DNA of 64,000 nt from Parapristionchus giblindavisi (taxonomy: Eukaryota > Nematoda > Chromadorea > Rhabditida > Diplogasteridae). The notes beneath the pieces were generated by a model, which was not told the origin of the DNA, searched no databases, and worked only from the letters and a program-made list of their open reading frames with translations. Positions within the stretch are counted from its first letter, which is position 1; each line of letters opens with the position of its first letter. The stretch spans positions 496,001 through 560,000 of the forward strand of contig CALSFV010000231.1 in NCBI GenBank assembly GCA_943737045.1, in the 5' to 3' direction. Made by a program: the position numbers and the translations under genes. Shown piece after piece: positions 9,258 through 32,188 of the stretch.

Positions 9258-12200
9258 TCATCTTGCAAACGCACGAACATTGACAGGCATTCTAAAGAGA
9301 AGTTATTATTTAGACAAAATAATTTAGCCTACATTCTGTCGGATGATGCATTATAATCGTCTCTCCTTCGAAGAAATAACTTGAGCAAGTATTTCCTATT
9401 ATTCGGAGTGACGAACAAAAGAGCAATACTGTGAGCAGGGGAATGTAGTCCAAAAAAGAAGTACGTCGAAAAACAAATTTCTGATATTTAAAAAAAAGTA
9501 TTTAAATTATGCAAGGCATAATTCGTTCACGAAAGCTTTCAAATATTATATTCTTGCATTAAAAAAATAGAGTATTTGAAAATTTTTGCAATTATTGTCA
9601 AGCAAAAAATGGCAGAATCCTACTTCCTTTTTTGCGTTGTTCATCGCACACAAAAGACTTAGTTCCTCACCATTTATCCATATGCATTTGTTTATTCAAA
9701 TAATGTTTCAAAAGATTATAATTGCAACTATTTGTTTCACTGGACAATTCTTATTCGAGAAGAAAGGGAAGAATGATTTTTTGCTTGTCGAGAATTGCGG
9801 AAATTTTCAAACACACTGTCATATATAAAATTCATTTAAAAATATTAAAGACTACAAGAGGCTCCACTTTTTGCACACTGTGTGTTTTTTTCGCAATTCC
9901 ACTTACCAAACGGAATTAATTGTGTCACAGTGCCGAAGAATATGGTGAATACAGGAACGACTATCAGGGAGACAGGAAGGCCCAGCTGAAAATGCTAGAG
10001 ATGTTAAACAGTTGAGAAAAGAATCGAAAATCGTATTTCCGTATGCAATCAAGGTTTTCCACTTGAGACTCAACAAGCTCCGAAATTTAGAATGACGCAT
10101 ACGTAGCGAAAGCTAACGTGCGTTTGCGTGAATGCGTAGGGGCGCAGGAAAGATGTCCCGACACATAACTGTTTCAGGTTTAATTACGCAAGTTTGAGGT
10201 TCACTGATGATGGAGAAATAGTCTCCGAGACGTATATTATATATTTATCGACATGCTCAGCATGAAACAATACAGGTTTGTAAATCAAAGAGAATAGATC
10301 ACATAACACTCTCGACATAAATTTATATTGAAAGAGGGTAAATTTGGGCAGGGATTGACTATATGGGAAAGAAGAAGGAAAGAATGATAGAATGGGGCAG
10401 AAAGGGGGGTATCTCTCATTGATGGGAGCATCCCTCGCACGTGTCACTGGTCCGATACATAGATGAAGTGCTGGAACCGAGCAGGACTTGTAAGGATTAG
10501 AGATAGTAGCACCAATAGTGAGTAGTGCATAGAATAATCGGTGGAGGAGGCCGATGTTATTGTGTGACACGATTGAATTTCTAAGATGGTCTTACAATGA
10601 GAGATGCAATTGGGGAATGGTAGGAGCTATTGGGTCAAAAAGAGAAAAGATGAATAACTAGGATGCAAAAAGAGTAGGGTATTCACTATTCATTAATAAC
10701 GATTTGAACTGCGAATGTGACTCGGCTGATAATATACTAGGGGGTAATCTATTCAGCCATCTAATAACTCTCAGGGGGAAAGAGTTATATCTAATACTAT
10801 TTCTAGTATCTAATACTATTTCTAGAATCTAATACTATTTCTATAAAACAACGTTTATTCATCAATCCCTGGTCTTACACAGATTCATATGATAACTCTT
10901 TCAGGATCTCACATGTAATGCATAATATGCCACATTCTCTAGCCCCTTCCCTGTTTCGTTTATTTTCGTTGCGCGACTTTTAAACACAACATCATACCTG
11001 TACGAATAGAATAAATAACGCATCTCTTTGTACTTTACGCGATTTGTCACTGATACTCTGAAAATAGCCAAATTTTTTTGACTACATGCTATGCTTCCAT
11101 TTACAATATATCTAATATTTACCACTTCTCGGAGTGACACATAAAGATGAAAGTATACGCTCAAGGCAAGCACAAATGGGAAAGAAGCCAACTGAAAAAA
11201 AGGTTGAATTAATATCGTACTAACAATTTCGTCACTGCTATTTCGAAACTCATAGTCTACTTAAACTACGTCACAGACTTGAAGTAGACTTTAAGTCTAC
11301 ATTAAGAGAAAGAACATTTGACGAAATGCATTACAGCATATTACTCCACTTAAAGTAAACTTACAAGTCTAATTCAAGTGCAGACTTTACGTAATTTAAG
11401 TTTCGAAATACCAGAGTAGGTCGGATGATAACCGATGAATAATAACCGATTGAATGAAAACTTTTTTGAGAGACAAGAGCTAATGAATAGGGAAATTATG
11501 TAATGGATCTCATCCAGTCGGTCACCTAGTGCCACGATTTCTATTTAAAGGGAGCATAACCTCTCTTAATGGTCTTCGACCCGCAATGCTTTCTCGTTGC
11601 TAGAGAATAGAGAAATAGTGTGCGCAATGGAGAGACCATTGACAGAGGATCCCTTTAAAATAGAAAGTCTAAGAGCTTGGATCACTCACGAATACTAGAT
11701 AGGAAAATATCGCTATGATCACGAATTCTCGTTCGTAAATAGTGTATTGTCCTCGTTCTTTGATCCAAGACAAATTGTATTCGGACTGAATGGAATTTGA
11801 TTAAATAGACACGATCAAAGGTTTTACAGCTGTTGTATGAGCGTGGTTAAAACTCTTTTGAGAAAGCTCTTAAATGTGTAATAAAACATGACGAAAAGAA
11901 TCACATTGTCAATTAATTCGTCGCTGTGTGATTCGTCGAAGGGATAAATAACCACAAATATTACTACGAGCAAGTACATGACAGCTATACCGCATTGTAT
12001 AGTGAGTAAGTTTCTCTGCCAAATATAAACACAATAGTTAGTACGACTTAATTATATGCAGTTTCGATAGTACAGTTTTGGTCAAAGTGACCAACTTTTT
12101 TAAACTTAAACATGCTCGAAGCCTTAATGATCGCTTGGTGACGGTATAGCGTGCAAATTATGACAACTGTGGCCATACATGAAAGTAATGTAACTGTTGA

Positions 12201-12613
12201 TGCCTATAAATAACCAATGGAGTCGCGTAGATTAATAGAAAGCAAACAAATTGATAACGTATCGGCACGCCCAATTTTCGGCACAAGCCTGTGGAATATG
12301 CGCCTATTGTTGGGAACAACGGAAATAAGAGTAGCATAACATCGAAATTGAAATCATTCACAACAGACAGACACTGAAAGCACATTTTTTCAGATAATTA
12401 CTAAAAAATAGTAATATATTATTACGATTAGAAAATGCGCATTCCTACCTGTATGCATATTAAGAAATTTCTGTATGTTCTCTGATTCGGAGGAGTTTCT
12501 TTGAACAAACAAATGAATGAAAATATATGTAATATCGACGAAATGCAGTATAAAATATGTTGGCACAACAATAAGATTTCTTGCAGTTCATAGGATACAT
12601 AATAGGAATTCAT
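9258..12613 (-). CDS. Chemoreceptor R1, Str superfamily (srh/sri-like)
   Basis: Probable odorant or chemosensory 7TM receptor. Exons: 12449-12613, 12248-12373, 12096-12203, about 11828-12015, 11690-11785, 11123-11191, 10998-11057, 9907-9985, 9333-9480, 9258-9291. Visible marks: NQRTYRNFL after TM1, LFPLFPTIGAYSTGL in TM2, YRHQAI after TM3, YPFD after TM4, SISDKSRKVQ before TM6, LHSPAHS in TM7, and a last exon MPVNVRAFAR-stop. The best-looking exon 4 donor (CAGCT-GTAAAA) leaves phase 2, while exon 5 needs phase 0. Use of an earlier GT after ...FLKR would restore phase, so the locus may be intact or frame-shifted here. Its 5' half is almost identical to R4, marking a recent duplication. Intron 7 (about 1 kb) contains foreign sequence. 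Confidence 0.7.
10235..10860. repeat. Insertion in R1 intron 7 with an 18-base tandem repeat
   Basis: The paralogous R4 intron 7 lacks this stretch. Near its end the unit ATCTAATACTATTTCTAG is repeated about three times (10789-10843). The 128-residue minus-strand ORF at 10184-10570 has no recognisable domain and lies inside the intron, so it is not called a gene. Confidence 0.45.
11238..11417. mobile_element. Palindromic MITE with AAGTAGACTTTAAGT motifs, copy 1
   Basis: In R1 intron 5. Imperfect foldback built from ACTTAAAGT/AGTAGACTT motifs, with a shared centre (CATTTGACGAAATGCATTACAG) and the terminus AATACCAGAG. A cleaner copy lies at 29033-29240 and a degenerate one at about 32480-32665. 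Confidence 0.6.
11545..11658. mobile_element. TTAA-flanked palindromic MITE, copy 2
   Basis: In R1 intron 5, TTAA at both ends, AAAGGGAGC-TAACCTC left terminus. Shorter than copy 1 because of small internal deletions near the right end. Confidence 0.65.
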
Positions 12614-12672
12614 AGGAACAAATCAAACGAATGAAGTAACATTGATGAAAGTAACTGTTCATTTCAGAATAG

Positions 12673-12683
12673 AACAGGTGAAA
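12673..12683 (-). promoter_or_regulatory. E-box-like site upstream of R1
   Basis: On the minus strand the site reads TTTCACCTGTT, 60 bases upstream of the R1 start codon. It fits WWYCACSTGYY, an E-box described upstream of C. elegans chemoreceptor genes expressed in ADL neurons. The same position is conserved in R4, and close variants sit upstream of R2, R6 and R8. Confidence 0.5.
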
Positions 12684-13471
12684 GTATACATAATAAAACG
12701 CTATTTATCCCACCTGCAGCTCAAGTAATACGTTTTTCGGTGGTGCTCTGATTTGAAAAGTTTCACCTTTAGTAAGGCGAAACGGCGAAATGGAACATAA
12801 GTGAGTAGGAGATGATAGAGTAGGTGAATGGGTGGGGGGGGGGGGGGGTGCAGAATAATGAAACAGAAGTATAGAGGAATGGAGGGAATCTCTCAGATCG
12901 CCATACCAACACTGGACTAGACACACTCGCAATATTGAGGGATTGTGATTCTCGCGGCCCGGCCCGCTGAAGATCCACTAAGTAACTAAGTAAGTAGGTG
13001 TTGTATATAAGATATGATTTGGTAAATATGAAGGTTCGCATAACCCATCCAAATCGGATGGAAACCAAGCTCTACGACCATTTCTCACTTATCGTTGAGG
13101 ATTCTGGAAGGGATAAATAATAATTTGGAGGAAAATAACCACTTGACGAAGGATCACTAATTCGGATGAGTGGAGTTGAGAAGATGAAGATGAAAGAAGT
13201 TGTGCGAATATACGTCAATTGCTGCCATTCAATTAAGAGTTGAAGTGAAAACCGTTGCACAGATATAAATTGCTCATTTGGGTCAGTGGATGTGAATCGA
13301 GAGATAAGTTCGCCAAGCCAAATCCATTCATCCATCCGATGCATATATGCATAAAAGTAGAAAACCGCTAAAATACAATATCGATTTTGTCAGGTACAAT
13401 ATCGATTTTGCCCTTTCTCTAAACGGATTCGTAATCATCATCGAAAACTGATCCTAGTCATGTATCTGTCA
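12684..13471. other. R1 upstream block shared with other receptor loci
   Basis: It contains a CATAATAAAACGCT box near 12690 that recurs upstream of R4, R6, R7 and R8, then a 15-base G run at 12834-12848. From about 13045 to 13450 it is a diverged copy of 47500-47890, part of which also lies at 60760-60860. ORFs here are not supported as genes. Confidence 0.5.
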
Positions 13472-13577
13472 TTAAAAGGGAGCGTAACCTCACTCAATGG
13501 CATCTTCATTACGCACACTATTTCTCTGCTCTCTAACAACGAGATAGCATTGCGCGTCGAAGAGACCATTGAGTTAC
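13472..13577. mobile_element. TTAA MITE, copy 3, right end missing
   Basis: The left terminus TTAAAAGGGAGCGTAACCTC is intact. The right end stops after CATTGAGTT and joins a plus-strand promoter-like fragment (13578-13670, ...ACCTGTTCCATTATGAAATG...) that also occurs at about 49925-49990. Confidence 0.55.
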
Positions 13578-13670
13578 ACCTGTTCCATTATGAAATGTTA
13601 ATTTGCTTTAATCGATGTAACTTTGTTCTCTTCATTTATTGCTTTTTTTGTTCAGGGTAACTAATTTCAT

Positions 13671-15004
13671 GTTGACTAATGTAATACGAAACATCTAAAT
13701 TTTTTTTAAACATTAATATTTGAAGTGTTCGGGCACAAGAAAAAAAAGGGAAATTACAGAATCAGCGAGCATTTAGAAAAGTGGGACAATTATGAAGGAC
13801 ATTATATATAGGCAAATACAGAGAAAAAAAACGTTATAGAAAACGCTAATTTCAATTTGTTACTACGTAATTTGGCGTAGAATCAAAGTAATATTAACGA
13901 TTTGCCCGAATACGAGCAAATCTTTCACATGCCCTACTAGTGCAACTTTGATCCTTTTGCAGTTCCAGAGAGTATTTATTAGTAACTATAGATGCTTTCT
14001 TCCCTCCATCTTAGTTTTCTTGTTTTGGGAAACTAATTTCCCTTTATTAATGCAATACGAAACAGCGAAGTGATCGTTTAAATAATTATTAGACACATAA
14101 AATAGTGTAGATATTAGAAAAGTGTTCGAACTCAAGAAAAAAAGGATAAATTGTTGAGCTTACAGAATCAGAGAAAATTAAAAATGGGAAATGTTATACA
14201 AGAAATGTGAATTGCATCACAAAAAAACTCGAAAAAAATGGAATTTTGTCAACCATGATCGGTGTTCACCTCTCGACTATAGCGAATGGAGTAGCGGATG
14301 ATAAAAGGGTACAAAATTGAAAATGATCGATCCATAACGTTTTTACTCAATAGACATGAATTTGAGGGTTATTATGACTATCTTTCCTTTTACATCCCGT
14401 CGCAACCGGGCATGACCCAATCAAACGATTACCAGAGATGATAGATGGGTCCTCCAAGATAACAGCAGTGAAGAGTCTTTGTTGATTGATAAGACTGAAC
14501 GGACAGGAAGCATTCCGAAACGTGATTTTCAGGGCAAACATTGAGTAGTGAAATTGCGCTCGATAGCTAAACGGGTGAAATGCCAAAAACCACTTCCAGC
14601 ACTAACTTGATTTACTGCATAGAGATATATGGATTTATGCCAAACTAGCCGTGTCTAGCGCTTGGCTGTCCTACCCCACCATTCTTATACCGCAGACTAT
14701 GCCTTTCACTATGAACACCTCGTTTCCGCCATCCATAGAGTTCTTAAAGAAAACCAATGAGAAAAAAAAGAGTTGATGTCAATAGTGACTTCACCGGTTT
14801 CTTTGTCTCCCAGTCTCGACAGTTCTGGATACTTCGGATCCATATGCTGATAAGATGTTGACAAGACATCACCGATGTGCAAGCATGCTATTTTAGATCG
14901 CTGGTTACATTCATTTCTAAGAACAAAGAAATCGAAAAATGTCACAAAAAAGTCAGTTACTTATGATACAACCTGATACTATGAATTTCAAGGTAAAATT
15001 AGAT
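13671..15004. other. Spacer between R1 and R2, no gene seen
   Basis: AT-rich. Two weak blocks (about 13640-13790 and 14020-14190) resemble each other and contain text seen near receptor upstream regions. The minus-strand frames at 14347-14586 and 14709-14945 have no supporting motif. Confidence 0.35.
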
Positions 15005-15038
15005 TCATCTTGCGAACTCTCGAACAGTGACTGGTGTT
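15005..15038 (-). pseudogene. Orphan receptor last exon
   Basis: After an acceptor (TTTCAG) the segment reads (x)TPVTVREFAR-stop, the conserved 34-base terminal exon of the receptor family. R2 already has its own copy at 15239-15272, so this is a duplicate 3' exon left by a lost gene or an unequal exchange. Confidence 0.6.
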
Positions 15039-15782
15039 CTGAAATGAAGTAAGGACTGTTACATATTTGTCTAATTAATACAAGTTTGTATTTATTATAT
15101 GATTTCAGCTTAAACGTCATTCGAGGGATGTGTGGGAAAATCCCTTCTATTGTACAAAGTGTACACAGATGATAGTAAATTTTATCGGACAATTAGAAGA
15201 ATAACTCAGGCATTATTAATTTCGATGTACAATTTGAGTCACCTTGCAAACGTTCGAACGTTGACAGGCTTTCTGAAGTGAATTAATGATAGTTATTTGC
15301 ATAATATTAAGAGATAACATTCCCTTACTAGTTTCGATCTAAGAAATTGACTGATCTTACTTTTCAAGAGGATTTTTCGCAGATATTTCTTGCAATTAAC
15401 AATTGAAAATGAAAAGTAAGAAATTTTAAAAAAATTAGTATATTTTCTGTGTGAATAATACAATTTGGCATACATTTTGTCAGAGTTTGCATCATACTCG
15501 TTTCTCATTCGAAGCAATAACTTGAATAAGAACTTCCTATTACTCGGAGTAACGAACACAAGAGCGATACTGTGCGCGGGAGAATGCAATGCAAATAGAT
15601 AATATGTAGAAAAACATATTTCTGAAATTAAAAAAAATTACCCATTGAAATTACATATGTCTAAAAAATAATTCGTTTAAACAACATTCAAATTTTATTA
15701 TTTCATTGGAAACTAAAATATCAATTACGGAAATTATCATTCTTTTGAATTTCGTAATACTGGAATATGAATTTCTACACTA

Positions 15783-15998
15783 TTGTCCGTATAAAATGTA
15801 CTTGCATAATTGCATTGCTACTGCTGCTAAACAGAGGAAGAAATATCGATTAATTCCCCACTCTTTCCTCCTTTCCTTCCTCGCTCTCTCTGATCTACCT
15901 ACTCTCTCACCGGTGCTCTCTCTCTAAACATAGAAATTCATTGTGGCAGTGGTTGGCTACTCTCGTACCAAATAAACAAGTGTATTTTATACGGTCAA
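15783..15998. mobile_element. 216-base MITE, family TTGTCCGTATAAAAT, copy 1
   Basis: In R2 intron 8. Ends TTGTCCGTATAAAATGTACTT and the inverse AAGTGTATTTTATACGGTCAA, with TA on each side. A near-identical copy is at 30007-30224 in R3 intron 5. Fragments occur at 5637 and about 41803. Confidence 0.75.
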
Positions 15999-16374
15999 TA
16001 CTTGTTTCTTCTTTTCTTTACGCAATTCTACTCACCAAACGGAATTAATTGTGTCACAGTGCCGAAGAATATGGTGAAAACAGGAACAATTAAAAGTGAG
16101 ACAGGAAGGCCAAGCTGGAATGGTTTTGGTTCTCTTTTTTTTATATAATAGTTGAGAAAAGTATCGAAGAGCACATAAAACTCTCCAAATGTTTCAAAAT
16201 CTTTCAGCTCGGGCGCAGCATGCATGGTTGATGCACTCTACCACAGGTTTTTTGGTCATTAGGGTAAAAAACTACCTGACGCTAAATTTTAAATGAAGTT
16301 ATGTTAAATATTCTCTTTTTTTTGTGCTGAACTTAGTTTTGTGTACTGAACTGGAATCACATGGTTGTGAGCAC

Positions 16375-16650
16375 TAGAGTTGGCAATAACGCACTATTCA
16401 TTGCGGGCCCGAAAACTCGAATGGTGCGGTGTAAAATCATTGCGGGCCCGCAAAGTCCTTTTCCTCTCCTAGAGAATGAAGAGAGAAGGAAGAGGAGAGG
16501 AAAATGACTTTGCGGGCCCGCAATGATTTTACACCGCACCATTCGAAATTGCGTGACGCAATGATTTCACACCGCATTGCGGGCCCGCAATCACTAGCAA
16601 TGAAAAGCCAATTTCTTTGCGGGCCCGCAACGTCCGAATTGCCAACTCTA
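16375..16650. mobile_element. hAT-type MITE with GCGGGCCCGC repeats, copy 1
   Basis: In R2 intron 7. Inverted ends TAGAGTTGGCAAT...ATTGCCAACTCTA and flanking 8-base repeats GTGAGCAC/GCGAGCAC (7 of 8 match), as for hAT elements. The palindrome TTGCGGGCCCGCAA occurs four times inside, plus one damaged copy. A second copy is at 33757-34010. Confidence 0.75.
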
Positions 16651-17432
16651 GCGAGCACCAACGGTGTTCACATTATTAGGCATGTAAAAAGATAGCTAAA
16701 ACCATTTTGAAAGACATGATGTTGCAGAACTGCGTATTACATTCTCTCTCGCTCTTTTCTCTTTTTGAACAACACGTAATACCTGAACGAATAAAATAAA
16801 TAACGCATCTCCGTGTGCTTTCCTCGATTTGTCACTGATAGTCTGAAAAGTAGATACAGCCCATTCTGGCGAACATTGGCAGGCGAATATTTTATCGTAC
16901 TTATTTGAAAATCACTTCATTTGACGCTACTCGTTGGTAATTCAATTTTCATGTCGTTTGCCACGCCACACCAAATACTTTGGCTATGCCGTTTATAAGA
17001 ATCCTCATAAAATGAATATCGATTCAATTTGTATATTATAGTTACCGGTTCTCGGAGTGACACGTAGAGGTGGTAATAAATACAAGTACCAACAAATAGT
17101 GGCCAAGAAGCCAACTGAAAATAATCAAGATCTAATATATAAATCCATTATAAAATATTACAAAACGGAGTGTTGGAAGCACTCACAAATATAATATAGA
17201 CCATTATCGCAATAATCCAAAATTCACGTTCGTATAGAGCGTATATGCCTCGTTCTTTGATCCAAGCCAAATTGTGTACGGACTGAATTTTGTTTAAAAA
17301 AAAACGCAAACTCGACGGTTTTTTCATCTATTGGTCCGGGTAATGTTGAAGGAGTGTGGTTAGAATTCTTTTGAGCAACCTTGTCATTCCATTCCCCCAA
17401 ACTATGTCATTTACGTCCTGCGTATAATCTTA

Positions 17433-18945
17433 TATGAGAGTAATCGCGAGAAAATTGACCGTTTCGGAGGGTCCGCGGCGGTAGAAATTTCGACCCCCTC
17501 AAAAATTCAGATTAAGTACTTTGAACGATGCTCTATCGAACTGCGTTGGCCGAATTTGCATATCTGCTCTCATTTTCGAGTTGCGGTAGGTCAAAGTTGG
17601 CAGGTACGGTATTTTTGGCTCGAGTGTGCGTCAGAAAAGTGATCAGAACTCCGTTCAAAATAATGATAGAAACTTTTCCAAAAAAACATCGAAAGAGGAG
17701 ATCTTGGGCAACATGTCCCAGTTGATTACGTCATTTATCGACCATGCGCCGGTGCGGTGCGGTTTGTTTTATGAAAAAGTGACTTTTACGCAAACGGCCT
17801 CATAGCAACATGATGCAACGGATGTCTTTGTAATATGTTATTTCAATGTTCATTGTTTTCAATTATGACTGATTTCTCTAATAAATGTATCTCATCTAAC
17901 ATTAGTACATTGTACTTCATCATTCCTTGAAGAGAGAGAGAGAGAGCGCGAGGAAGGTTGGGGGGGGGGGGGGGGCTCACACTCGTTCTTTGTTGTTCAA
18001 ATGCAACTCTGTTCGCTCAGTTTTGCAACATCTAATTTTCGTGTAGTTGCCAGATGCTAGTCTCCCTTCTCCTATTTTTCTCTCCCTGTCTGTTCAAGAA
18101 AGAGCGTGTGGGAGTGAGAGAGCGGATGATGAACAGTCGCGCGAAGTTGGGGCGCGCGCGTGTAATCTCGACGGCGGAAATCTCGGCTCTAAGAGCAGGT
18201 AGGCCTTCACTTCCAAAAGCATAAATGTTGAAAAACATTATAAGAAATATTATAAAGATTAATTAACATTACTGAAACGTATTTTTCACGTGGAAAAGCA
18301 AATTATGGTTTTTTTCAAATTTTTCGGAACTCGGTGATTTTGTGTTTCAAATAACTGTAATATATGGGTATTTTGAGCTCGTAATGTATTTTCGGATGTT
18401 TTTGAGTTATTTAAACAACTTTGCTGCTTCTTGATAAAGGAATAAGCCGTTCTTTCCTTTGACAGGTCCGAGGTCGCGTTACTAAAATCAACGCCTTTTT
18501 TGCATTTCTCAAATTCTCTGAAACTTGGGTCATTTTTAGACACATATGGGTGCAACAAAACGCGCATAGAAGAAAAGTGCACTTTTTCCGATTAGGAAAG
18601 TTACGTCACTTTTTCATAAAACCGACCGCCCCGCACCGGCGCATGGTCGACAAATTACGTCATCAACTGGGACATGTTGCGCAAGATCTCCTCTTTCGAT
18701 GCTTTTTTTGGAAAAGTTTCTATCATTATTTTAACGGAGTTCTGATCATTTTTCTGACGCACACTCGAGCCAAAAATACCGTACCTGCCAACTTTGACCT
18801 ACCGCAACTCGAAAATGAGAGCAGATATGCAAATTCGGCCAACGAAGTTCGATAGAGCATCGTTCAAAGTACTTAATCTGAATTTTTCAGGGGGTCGAAA
18901 TTTCTACCGCCGGGGGTGGTCGAACCTCTGGCGATTCCTCTCATA
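17433..18945. mobile_element. 1.5 kb palindromic element inside R2 exon 4
   Basis: The arms (about 17433-17800 and 18580-18945) are inverted copies, for example CTACCGC near 17490 and its inverse near 18905. The ends TATGAGAG/CTCTCATA are flanked by TA. It carries a 16-base G run at 17960-17975. No transposase motif was recognised in the loop. Confidence 0.7.
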
Positions 18946-19106
18946 TAAATCAGAATGTAAGTAATTACATTATCGATTATCTCTTCGCTGCGTGATGTGT
19001 CGAAGGGATAAATAGCAAAAGCTATTGCTACGAGCGAATACATAATGGCTATACCGCTCTGAATACCGAATACGTTTCCCTGGAAATTCTCAATAGTTAG
19101 TACTGT

Positions 19107-19227
19107 TTAAAGGGTACGAGACCTCTCTCAATGGCCTCTTCATTGCGCACACTATTTCTCTGTTCTCTAACAACGAGAAAGCGTAGGGCGTTGAAGAGGC
19201 CATTGAGAGAGGTTACGCTCCCTTTAA
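19107..19227. mobile_element. TTAA MITE, copy 4, with a paralogous empty site
   Basis: In R2 intron 3. R4 (about 36304-36320) and R1 (about 12045-12060) have the same intron text with a single TTAA (...GACTTAATTATATGC), whereas R2 has TTAA, then the MITE, then TTAATTATATGC. This shows TTAA target duplication directly. Confidence 0.85.
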
Positions 19228-19857
19228 TTATATGCAGTATCGTATTACCAGGATCGATTAAATTGACCTACTTTTTTGAACTTAAACATGCTTGAAGACT
19301 TTATTATCACTTGGTGACGGTATAGCATGCAAATTACGACAACTGCTGACACGCATGCAAGTAGTAATACTATCGATAGCTATGAATAAAATATGATATC
19401 GCCTAGTTTAACCGAAAACAAACAATTTGATAATGTATAGGCACGCCCAATTTCTGGTACAAGCCTGTGGAATATGCGCCAATCGTCGGGAATAACGGAA
19501 AGAAGAGCAGCATTACATCGAAATTGAAATCGTTTAAAACGTTCAGGCACTTAAATCACATATTTACTAATAGCAAATAGAATCAATAATAATAATAATA
19601 TATCATAAAATGAATAAATATTTTTAAAATTTTAAAATGCGCATTACCTGTATACAAATTAAGTAGTTTCTGTATGTTCTCTGGTTTGGAGCAGTTTCTT
19701 TGAACAAACAAATGAACGATAAAATGTTTAATATTGTCGAAATACAATACAAAATATGTTGACAACACAATATTTTATCTTGCAGTTCATAGGAAATGTA
19801 ATAGTAATTCATAGCAATGCATCAAAGTAAAGAAGGTAGTAAAGCATTCCAGAATCT

Positions 19858-19868
19858 TACAGGTGAAA
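19858..19868 (-). promoter_or_regulatory. E-box-like site upstream of R2
   Basis: Minus strand TTTCACCTGTA, 46 bases upstream of the R2 start. It differs from the WWYCACSTGYY consensus only in the last base. Confidence 0.35.
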
Positions 19869-20090
19869 AAATATAATATTGTTTGATAAAACACTAGTTA
19901 TTCACCTGGCAGACCAAGAAAAGAGGTGTTCGAATATTGCCTAGTTATGCCGATGCATGCTATTCTTGTGCTAGTAGGTACAGTATGCCAATGCCTACGC
20001 AATATCAAAGCCGCAATATCAAGCGAACTTTGACAGACGTTCTGAAGTGAAGTAATGATTTCTCTAAAAAATACAATTTGGCCTACATTT

Positions 20091-31455
<11,365 letters not shown>

Positions 31456-31620
31456 AGCAACAAATCAAGCGAAGGAAGTGACCATTTAAAGCAAATGAGA
31501 ATTTCTGAAATTAAAGAAATGGATAAATATATAATCAAGGGCAATACGTGGGGGTCAAAAAATGTGCCAACCACCCCCCGATTTTATTCGATTCTTCGTT
31601 GACACGCGTGATATCTCATA

Positions 31621-32188
31621 CCGTCAAAACGAAAAAAAGTGAAACATTTGTCAAATAATTTGACAAAATTTGACAAAAGTTCACAAGATTCCCATTTTAG
31701 CATTTTTCATGATCTTGATGAAGTATTATCTCAGATTTTGTTTTGTAGATGTCTTTGCCAAATCCAGATAAGCACGACAAAAGTGAAAAAAAATAATCAG
31801 GAGCGTTGCGGACTGTAGTATCTTACGGTAAAATTGCTTCCATCGCGCTTTTTTCGTCTTATCATGGATATATCTAGCATTACTCGACTTCCTATAGCGA
31901 GTGTGCACTTTTTGGATCATTTCATAGATCAGGCTGCAAATCGGGTATACTGTAGAAAATCATACAGTATACCAGTTTCACAAAACAGCGTTCACAGTGA
32001 TTCATTTAAATTTTTTTCTTCATAGGTCAATTATGTAAGCCCAGTGATGCTCAAATACCCTATTATCTATTAAAAAAACTAGTAACCGCGTTTAGATATC
32101 ATGATTCAAAAATTTCAAAAGCTTGTGAACTTTTGTCAAATTTTGTCAAATTATTTGACAAATGTTTCACTTTTTTTCGTTTTGACGG
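31621..32188. mobile_element. TA-flanked palindromic MITE, family CCGTCAAAACG, copy 2
   Basis: Same ends as 2847-3436 and TA on each side. Located upstream of R3. Arms carry TTTGACAAATTATTTGAC instead of TTTGTGACAAATTGTGAC. Confidence 0.75.

Larger units (their letters stand above)
15239..19812 (-). pseudogene. Chemoreceptor R2, Str superfamily, interrupted in exon 4
   Basis: Exons recognised: 19648-19812, 19424-19549, 19272-19379, exon 4 from 19079 to about 18948, then 17187-17282, 17046-17114, 16783-16842, 16036-16114, 15474-15621, 15239-15272. Exon 4 opens normally (GNVFGIQSGIAIMYSLV...YPFD) but a 1.5 kb palindromic element (17433-18945) sits inside it, and the rest (...LLKRILTTLLQHY) is beyond the insertion at about 17345-17430. 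All other exons are open with normal splice sites, including SGIAIMY in TM4, SISDKSRK-like TISDKSRKAHGDA, LHSPAHS in TM7 and the tail KPVNVRTFAR. The insertion is probably recent. Unless the element is removed by splicing, no full receptor is made. Introns 3, 7 and 8 also hold MITEs. Confidence 0.7.

Noticed and set aside
10184..10570. 128-residue minus-strand ORF
   Set aside because: Lies within R1 intron 7, has no domain or splice support, and the region is absent from the R4 paralog.
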